Positions 25,817 to 30,966 of a DNA stretch of 30,966 bases are shown here, in pieces (within the stretch, counting starts at the first letter, position 1; each line of letters begins with the position of its first letter). Location of the stretch: IMG/VR virus record IMGVR_UViG_3300045999_007039, positions 1 through 30,966 of that record, one strand, 5' to 3'. The position numbers and the translations under genes were made by a program. Source of the stretch: a virus. The notes below the pieces were generated by a model. That model worked only from the letters and a program-made list of their open reading frames with translations. It ran no database searches and had not been told where the DNA came from.

Positions 25817-26701
25817 ATGGCAGTAAATCATTATTTCAATAATTTTCCTGGTATTGTTACACCAGAACAGCTTCTTGCTGAGGATCTTATTATAGAAACA
25901 ATAAGACAATATGGAACTGATGTGTTCTATGTTCCAAGAAAGTCGTTAAGTGATGAAGATGCAATTTATGGTGAAGATCCTGTAAAAACATATAATGCTG
26001 CATATTCAATGGAGATGTATATTCAATCAGTCGCTGGATTTGAAGGTCCTGGTGAATTTTTTAGTAAGTTTGGTTTAGAAATTAGAGACTCCCTCAGAGT
26101 AGTTGTTGCTCGTCGTACATATGAAAAATATGCACCCATTTCTTTATATCCAAGACCGCGCGAAGGTGATCTTGTTTATATTCCTGCACTTGCTAATCTC
26201 TATGAAATTAAGTATGTGGAAGAAGAAAGAAATTTCTATACATTAGGTCGTCGTCCACCATTATTTTACTATTATGAATTAAGCATGGAACTTTATAAGT
26301 TTTCAAATGAAAGATTTACTACAGGCGTTAAAGAAATTGATGATGTTGGTCGTTTGTATTCGTATACACAAAATATGTCAATGAATTCTGGTGGAACTGG
26401 AGCATACTTGAGAGAAGAAACTGTATATCAAGGTGCAAGTTTTGCAACTGCCACATCTACAGCAGTTGTTAAAGATTGGTATCCAAGTAATACAACACTA
26501 CAATTGATCAACATTAAAGGTACGTTTATAGAAGGTGCATCTATTAAAGGCGTTACATCAAATGCAAACTTCACAGTAACAACATTTAATAGACAAAATT
26601 TTGAAGGTGTATCTGATGAAATTGCAAACAATCTTGAAATACAGACAGATGCAAATACAATTATCGATTCCTTAGAATCAAATCCTTTCGGAGATCCTTG
26701 A
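25817..26701 (+). CDS. gp14: Neck protein gp14-like, 294 aa
   Basis: Second neck/head-completion protein, homologous to T4 gp14. Recognised from HYFNNFPG..TPEQLLAEDL, QYGTDVFYVPRKS, the central EGPGEFFSKFGLEIRDSL, PREGDLVYIPALANLYEIKYV and LYKFSNERFTTGVKEID. T4 gp14 is about 256 residues; this one has 294. The added part is mostly a beta module at residues 201-257 (ETVYQGASFATATSTAVV, then LQLINIKGTFIEGASIKG) that recurs in gp15 and in the DUF4815-type protein. Its TGA overlaps the gp15 ATG by one base. Confidence 0.85.
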   Translation: MAVNHYFNNFPGIVTPEQLLAEDLIIETIRQYGTDVFYVPRKSLSDEDAIYGEDPVKTYNAAYSMEMYIQSVAGFEGPGEFFSKFGLEIRDSLRVVVARRTYEKYAPISLYPRPREGDLVYIPALANLYEIKYVEEERNFYTLGRRPPLFYYYELSMELYKFSNERFTTGVKEIDDVGRLYSYTQNMSMNSGGTGAYLREETVYQGASFATATSTAVVKDWYPSNTTLQLINIKGTFIEGASIKGVTSNANFTVTTFNRQNFEGVSDEIANNLEIQTDANTIIDSLESNPFGDP

Positions 26702-27759
26702 TGACAGGTATCTTTGGTAACCATTTTTATCATCGAATTACACGCAAACTTGTAGTTGCATTTGGTTCTCTATTCAATGAACTTCAACTTGTAAGATACA
26801 ACAAAGCAGGAACACAAGAACTTGAGAGAGTTCTTGTTCCTATTGTATATGCCCAAAAAGAAAAGTTTTATAATCGAGTTAAGGGTGATCCTAATCTACT
26901 AAAGAGTATACAAGTAACACTACCAAGAATTTCATTTGAAATTGTTGGTGTTGAGTACGATCCATTAAGAAAGCAAAATAGTTTATTAAAAAATACAAAT
27001 ATAGAAACTGCAACAAATACAACACAAAAAACTCAGTATATGGGTGTACCTTATAATTATGAATTCAGTCTTTCAATATATGTAAGAAATATTGAAGATG
27101 GGTGGCAAATAGTAGAACAAATACTTCCAATTTTTAATCCCGATTACACTTTAACACTCGATTTAGTAAGTTCGATGGGTATTAAAAAAGATGTACCTAT
27201 CATATTGAATTCTGTTGGTTATACAGTAGATTATGAAAGTTCACACGATGACGACGAAACCAGAGTTGTTATTTTTGATCTCTCTTTTACAGTAAAGGCT
27301 ATGCTTTTTGGACCTATCACAGATTCTAAGATTATCACAAAAGCAAACACGAATATTTACGGAACATTTTCAAGTGGAACTTCTGGTGGCAATGAAATAT
27401 TGGTTATAAATTTGCAACCCGGTGGATTTAGCACATTCAAATCTGGAGAAATTATTTGGCAGGGTGGAACTTATGAATTCCCGTCTGCAAAAGCTGAAGT
27501 CATTGAACACGATACGTTAAATAGAAAACTATATATCAAAGATGTATATGGAACAAAAAATGGATTTGGTGTATTTACTAACAATGTAAATATAACTGGA
27601 GCATCTTCTGGTGCAAATTGGAATGTTTCTACGTCATATACATCTAACATAAAACTTGTTATTGGTACAGTTGTTCCTGATCCAATAACCGCAAATGTAA
27701 ATAGTGATTTTGGATTTACAGAAACAATAATTGAATTTCCACAAACATTAGGATTATGA
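26701..27759 (+). CDS. gp15: Tail sheath stabiliser/completion protein gp15-like, 352 aa
   Basis: Homologue of T4 gp15, the ring that terminates the tail and caps the sheath so it can join the neck. Matching segments are GNHFYHRITRKLVVAFGSLF, RVLVPIVYAQKEKF, VTLPRISFEIVGVEYDP, YNYEFSLSIYVRN and QIVEQILPIFNPDYT. I start it at the ATG overlapping the gp14 stop (TGATG) rather than at the TTG three bases earlier. T4 gp15 is 272 residues; the extra length here is at the C-terminus. Residues 249-310 hold a beta module (GEIIWQGG, AKAEVI, NRKLYIKDVYGT, then ITGASSGANWNV) like the one in gp14. Confidence 0.85.
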   Translation: MTGIFGNHFYHRITRKLVVAFGSLFNELQLVRYNKAGTQELERVLVPIVYAQKEKFYNRVKGDPNLLKSIQVTLPRISFEIVGVEYDPLRKQNSLLKNTNIETATNTTQKTQYMGVPYNYEFSLSIYVRNIEDGWQIVEQILPIFNPDYTLTLDLVSSMGIKKDVPIILNSVGYTVDYESSHDDDETRVVIFDLSFTVKAMLFGPITDSKIITKANTNIYGTFSSGTSGGNEILVINLQPGGFSTFKSGEIIWQGGTYEFPSAKAEVIEHDTLNRKLYIKDVYGTKNGFGVFTNNVNITGASSGANWNVSTSYTSNIKLVIGTVVPDPITANVNSDFGFTETIIEFPQTLGL

Positions 27760-28172
27760 TGAGTAAAATTGATGATAAATTGAGTGAGATATTAAATATC
27801 GAACCAGTAAATAAACAAGAAATGGTTCCTGTTGAAGTAGAACCTCAAAACGATACACAAACGGATTATGACCTAAGTCGTCAAACAATTCGTAACCTTG
27901 TTAGAAAAGGTGAAGAAGCACTTGATGAATTACTCTTTGTTGCCAAGCAGAGCGAAAGTCCTAGAGCCTATGAAGTTGTTGCTGGTATGATAAAGAACAT
28001 ATCAGAAGTCACAAAAGAATTGATTGATCTACAAAAGAAAATGAAAGAATTAACAGAAGATACATCAAAATCTTCTAATGGTGTAAATGTTCAAAATGCT
28101 GTATTTGTAGGATCAACAGCAGAACTTCAAAAACTATTAAGACAAAATAAAGAACAGCAATCCAATGGCTGA
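27756..28172 (+). CDS. gp16: Small terminase subunit gp16-like, 138 aa
   Basis: Identified mainly from position between gp15 and gp17 and from the central helical hairpin typical of T4-type small terminases (YDLSRQTIRNLVRKGEEALDEL, then ESPRAYEVVAGMIKNISEVTKELIDLQKKMKEL). The protein forms rings that regulate the gp17 packaging motor and recognise DNA to be packaged. Two ATGs lie side by side: 27756 overlaps the gp15 stop by 4 nt and 27759 overlaps it by 1 nt. Either could be used, changing only one Met. The 3' end overlaps the gp17 start by 8 nt. Confidence 0.8.
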   Translation: MMSKIDDKLSEILNIEPVNKQEMVPVEVEPQNDTQTDYDLSRQTIRNLVRKGEEALDELLFVAKQSESPRAYEVVAGMIKNISEVTKELIDLQKKMKELTEDTSKSSNGVNVQNAVFVGSTAELQKLLRQNKEQQSNG

Positions 28173-29832
28173 CACTATTGCATATATGTCTAATCCCAAT
28201 CTAAAACGCGCAGGCGTCAAGATTGAGTGGACAGAAGATCAAGTTAAGGAATATATGAAGTGTTCCGAAGATCCTGTTTATTTTGCATTGAACTACATTC
28301 GGATCGTCAACGTTGACGAAGGTCTTGTACCTTTCAAAATGTGGAACTTCCAAAAAAACATGCTTGAAACATTTCACAAGAATCGTTTCGTCGTTTGTAA
28401 AATGCCTCGTCAGGTTGGTAAATCGACTACAATCATTGCATATCTTTTACATCAGATTTTATTTCGTGATAACACAAGCGTTGCAATGCTTGCAAACAAA
28501 GGATCAACTGCTCGCGAACTATTAAGTCGTCTACAGCTTGCATATGAAAATCTGCCGATTTGGTTGCAACAAGGAATTGTGACATGGAACAAAGGTAATA
28601 TTGAACTTGAAAATGGATCAAAAGTTCTAGCTGCAGCAACATCATCGAGCGCAGTTCGTGGTGGATCATATAACATTCTATTTCTTGACGAATATGCGTT
28701 CGTTCCAAACAATCAAGCCGATCAATTCTTCAATTCTGTGTATCCTACAATTTCTTCTGGTAAGACATCACAGGTTCTTGTTGTGTCTACACCCAACGGT
28801 CTAAATCATTTCTATCGTATGTGGGCGGATGCTACAAGCAAGAGAAGTAATTATGTACCCGTTGAAGTTCATTGGTCAGAAGTTCCAGGTCGTGATGAAA
28901 GATGGAAAGAAGAAACAATAAGAAATACATCAGTTGATCAGTTTAGGGTCGAGTTTGAAACACAATTTGTTGGCTCTTCTCATACATTAATATCAGGAGC
29001 AAAGTTAAAAACGCTTGTATTCAATAATCCAATTCGTCAAGATGGTAGATTTGATGTAATCGAAGAACCTCAAACTGGTCATACCTATGTTATCACGGTT
29101 GATGTATCAAGAGGTCAGGGCCTTGATTATTCGGCATTTTCGATTATAGATGTTACAAGTATACCGTACAAACAAGTTGCCAAATATAGAGATAAAGATA
29201 TTTCACCTTTACTTTATCCGACAATTATATTTAATGCAGCCACAGCATATAACAATGCGTATGTATTGGTAGAAATTAATGATATAGGTCAGCAAATATC
29301 TGATATTTTACATCATGAACTTGAATACGAAAATCTTGTCAAGATACAAATCAAGCCTCGACAAGGACAGCAAATGTCATTTGGACATACAAAAAAGATA
29401 CAATTTGGTGTCAAGACATCTGTGACTACAAAGAGAATTGGTTGTTCAAATTTGAAAACATTGATTGAAAGCGATAAGTTATTGATCATGGATTCTGATA
29501 CAATAATGGAATTGATGACCTTTGTAGCTACTCGCGAATCTTTTGCTGCTGAAGAGGGTAGTCATGACGATTTGGCTATGACATTGGTTCTTTTTGCTTG
29601 GTTTATAGCCCAAAGAAACTTTAGGGAGTCTTTAAACGGCGATATTCGTACTGTGCTCCAAAAAGAACAACTAAATATATCGCAAGATGACTTAGTACCA
29701 TTCGGTATTATTGATGATGGCATAAATGATAGAAATATGGAAATAGCGGACATTGAAAGACAGTGGGTTGAAGAACGTAAATTGAAAGCTCCGTTAGATA
29801 GCTATGATTATGATTGGCGTGGTAGATTTTGA
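28165..29832 (+). CDS. gp17: Large terminase subunit gp17-like, 555 aa
   Basis: DNA-packaging ATPase and nuclease. ATPase domain: the adenine-binding-type Q motif region (FKMWNFQKNMLETF), Walker A PRQVGKST (81-88), Walker B ILFLDE (171-176) and the coupling motif STPNG (208-212). Nuclease domain (RNase H fold): first acid Asp313 in VITVDVSRGQG, second acid near VLVEIND (Glu370), third acid in EGSHDDLAM (Asp468/469), the same order as in T4 gp17. It looks complete and active. It overlaps gp16 by 8 nt and lacks a strong SD, so it is coupled to gp16. The gene ends 66 nt before gp18. Confidence 0.93.
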   Translation: MADTIAYMSNPNLKRAGVKIEWTEDQVKEYMKCSEDPVYFALNYIRIVNVDEGLVPFKMWNFQKNMLETFHKNRFVVCKMPRQVGKSTTIIAYLLHQILFRDNTSVAMLANKGSTARELLSRLQLAYENLPIWLQQGIVTWNKGNIELENGSKVLAAATSSSAVRGGSYNILFLDEYAFVPNNQADQFFNSVYPTISSGKTSQVLVVSTPNGLNHFYRMWADATSKRSNYVPVEVHWSEVPGRDERWKEETIRNTSVDQFRVEFETQFVGSSHTLISGAKLKTLVFNNPIRQDGRFDVIEEPQTGHTYVITVDVSRGQGLDYSAFSIIDVTSIPYKQVAKYRDKDISPLLYPTIIFNAATAYNNAYVLVEINDIGQQISDILHHELEYENLVKIQIKPRQGQQMSFGHTKKIQFGVKTSVTTKRIGCSNLKTLIESDKLLIMDSDTIMELMTFVATRESFAAEEGSHDDLAMTLVLFAWFIAQRNFRESLNGDIRTVLQKEQLNISQDDLVPFGIIDDGINDRNMEIADIERQWVEERKLKAPLDSYDYDWRGRF

Positions 29833-29839
29833 AAAACGT

Positions 29840-29873
29840 TTTTTGATAAATAATAACATATATTTGTCAAAAA
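29840..29873 (+). promoter_or_regulatory. Hairpin between gp17 and gp18 (possible terminator or late control element)
   Basis: The left arm TTTTTGATAAATA (29840-29852) pairs with TATTTGTCAAAAA (29861-29873) in a 13-bp stem with one G-T wobble and an 8-nt loop. The sequence after it is TTTCT. A weak AT-rich terminator for gp17 read-through is possible. The left arm also contains the promoter core for gp18. Confidence 0.5.
29845..29852 (+). promoter_or_regulatory. T4-type late promoter core GATAAATA before gp18
   Basis: GATAAATA, followed by ATAA, lies 46 nt before the gp18 ATG, in the only gap of more than 20 nt in this part of the window. The tail sheath protein is needed in high copy, so a dedicated late promoter is expected. 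The same octamer is used at 7342. Confidence 0.65.
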
Positions 29874-29898
29874 TTTCTACTTCTGAAAGGAGTAAACA

Positions 29899-30966
29899 AT
29901 GGCGTTTCAATTGAGTCCTGGTGTAGTTACAACCGAAATCGATCTAACAACAATAATTCCTGCCGTTTCTACTACAAATGGTGGTTTTGTTGGAGATTTT
30001 GAATGGGGTCCTGCAAACACCGTCATAACTGTCGATAGCGAGAATACACTTGCTAGCATTTTTGGTAAGCCAACAAACAATTCTGCAACATCATTCTTTT
30101 CGGCAGCTAGCTTCTTGGCATACGGAAACAACTTGAAAGTTGTTCGCGCAAGTAATTCAAGTCTAAGAAATGCCACATCAAACGGAACTGGCGTATTGAT
30201 AGAAAACAACGATCAATGGTTGAGCAATTTTAGATCGACTACGACAGCAAACAACGGTTGGGCCGCTACAAATTTCATTGGTGTTGCAGCAAGACATCCA
30301 GGTAGCTTAGGAAATTCAATTAGAGTAGCATATTGTCCTGCCGGCAACGCCTCTCTATTTTCATCTTGGGCATACAATTCGTTTTTTGATTCGGCTCCAG
30401 GAACATCGCAATATGCTGCATCAAGAGGAACATCAAATGATGAAATTCATATTGTTGTAATCGATGCAACTGGTCAAATTGCAACAGGAGGAACTCCAGC
30501 AGGAACAAATGCAGCTGGCGCTGTTCTAGAAACATGGAAAAATCTATCAGTTGCATCTGATGCGAAGAATTGGGACGGATCATCGAACTTCTATGTTGAT
30601 GTCTTAGCTTCTCAATCAAATTGGATTCGTTGGCTAGCACATCCTGCAAATACAACAAATTGGGGTACTGCAACATCAAACGGCGTAGCATACGTAGGAG
30701 TCTCTGGACTAACATCTGCAATAGCAAACGGTACAACACTATCGGGTGGTGTATACGCTACAGCAACTGATGCAAATGATATAGTTGCATGGGATAAGCT
30801 AAAAGATGCAGATTCTGTTGATGTTTCGCTACTGGTTACTGGTGATGCTAGTCCAAGTGTAGCTCAACATGTAATTGATAATATTGCGGAATATAGAAAA
30901 GACTGTGTTGCATTCGTATCACCATCTTCTGCTAACGTAGTTAATAATTCAGGATCTGAAACAATC
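29899..30966 (+). CDS. gp18: Tail sheath protein gp18-like, 3' end outside window
   Basis: Contractile tail sheath subunit. The frame is open from the ATG to the last base (356 codons) and continues past the right edge. The N-terminus (AFQLSPGVVTTEIDLTTIIP, then GGFVGDFEWGPAN, then SENTLASIFGKPT) and AASFLAYGNNLKVVRA match T4 gp18 (LSPGIELKE..., FQWGPA, FGQPT, FLQYGNDLRVVRA). Later parts (GVAARHPGSLGNSIRVAYCP and LKDADSVDVSLLVTGDASPSV) fit the sheath insertion and protease-resistant domains. A strong AAAGGAG site (29886-29892) sits 6 nt before the ATG, consistent with high expression. Confidence 0.9.
   Translation, partial: MAFQLSPGVVTTEIDLTTIIPAVSTTNGGFVGDFEWGPANTVITVDSENTLASIFGKPTNNSATSFFSAASFLAYGNNLKVVRASNSSLRNATSNGTGVLIENNDQWLSNFRSTTTANNGWAATNFIGVAARHPGSLGNSIRVAYCPAGNASLFSSWAYNSFFDSAPGTSQYAASRGTSNDEIHIVVIDATGQIATGGTPAGTNAAGAVLETWKNLSVASDAKNWDGSSNFYVDVLASQSNWIRWLAHPANTTNWGTATSNGVAYVGVSGLTSAIANGTTLSGGVYATATDANDIVAWDKLKDADSVDVSLLVTGDASPSVAQHVIDNIAEYRKDCVAFVSPSSANVVNNSGSETI

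Noticed and set aside
26698-26700. TTG at 26698 as the start of gp15
   Set aside because: The adjacent ATG at 26701 gives the usual one-base stop/start overlap and a normal start codon.

Overview
This window is a stretch of the late (virion-structure) region of a T4-like contractile-tailed phage (T4-type myovirus). Every gene lies on the + strand, genes abut or overlap, the DNA is AT-rich, and no tRNA, rRNA, CRISPR array or insertion sequence is visible. The anchor is the collinear block gp13-gp14-gp15-gp16-gp17-gp18 at the right end. These proteins (neck, tail completion, terminase, sheath) are in the T4 order also found in marine T4-like phages of cyanobacteria and SAR11. The fibre style (AFDRAN repeats, a DUF4815-type structural protein, a small BppU-like protein) also fits that marine/freshwater 'exo-T-even' group. 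The host cannot be fixed from this window.

Layout. (1) Bases 1-5978 hold the 3' part of a very large DUF4815-type virion protein whose start is left of the window. (2) Bases 5983-16691 are an adhesion module: a small coiled-coil protein, a 376-aa repeat fibre, two small structural proteins, a 1365-aa modular fibre, a 1388-aa protein made almost wholly of 28 RCC1-type beta-propeller repeats, and a tail-assembly-chaperone-like protein. (3) Bases 16770-20068 are an enzyme island between virion genes: a TPR plus family-9-like glycosyltransferase, a sulfotransferase, a SAM-dependent methyltransferase, and a fusion of an adenylylsulfate-kinase-like domain with a HxGH nucleotidyltransferase. (4) Bases 20111-24657 return to virion genes: a 207-aa fibre paralogue, a 111-aa protein and an 1183-aa repetitive structural protein. 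(5) Bases 24673-29832 are a tightly packed operon: a 57-aa protein, then gp13 to gp17. (6) gp18 (tail sheath) starts at 29899 and runs off the right edge.

The few intergenic gaps (all under 80 nt) hold four matches to the T4-type late promoter core NATAAATA, before the 111-aa protein at 7369, the enzyme island, the 207-aa fibre gene and gp18. Three of the four sit in inverted repeats. That layout recalls T4 late genes in which a hairpin silences read-through transcripts.

The most interesting points are: the glycosyl/sulfo/methyl/nucleotidyl enzyme island embedded in structural genes, which could modify a glycan on the virion or the host surface; the 28-blade RCC1 protein (28 = 4 x 7) in the receptor-binding position; and evidence that the fibre genes evolve by shuffling and tandem duplication of a small set of modules. 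These include 42-bp and 63-bp repeats, a 480-bp tandem duplication, and beta modules shared by three genes. Functional calls rest on motif recognition by eye; no database search was run.
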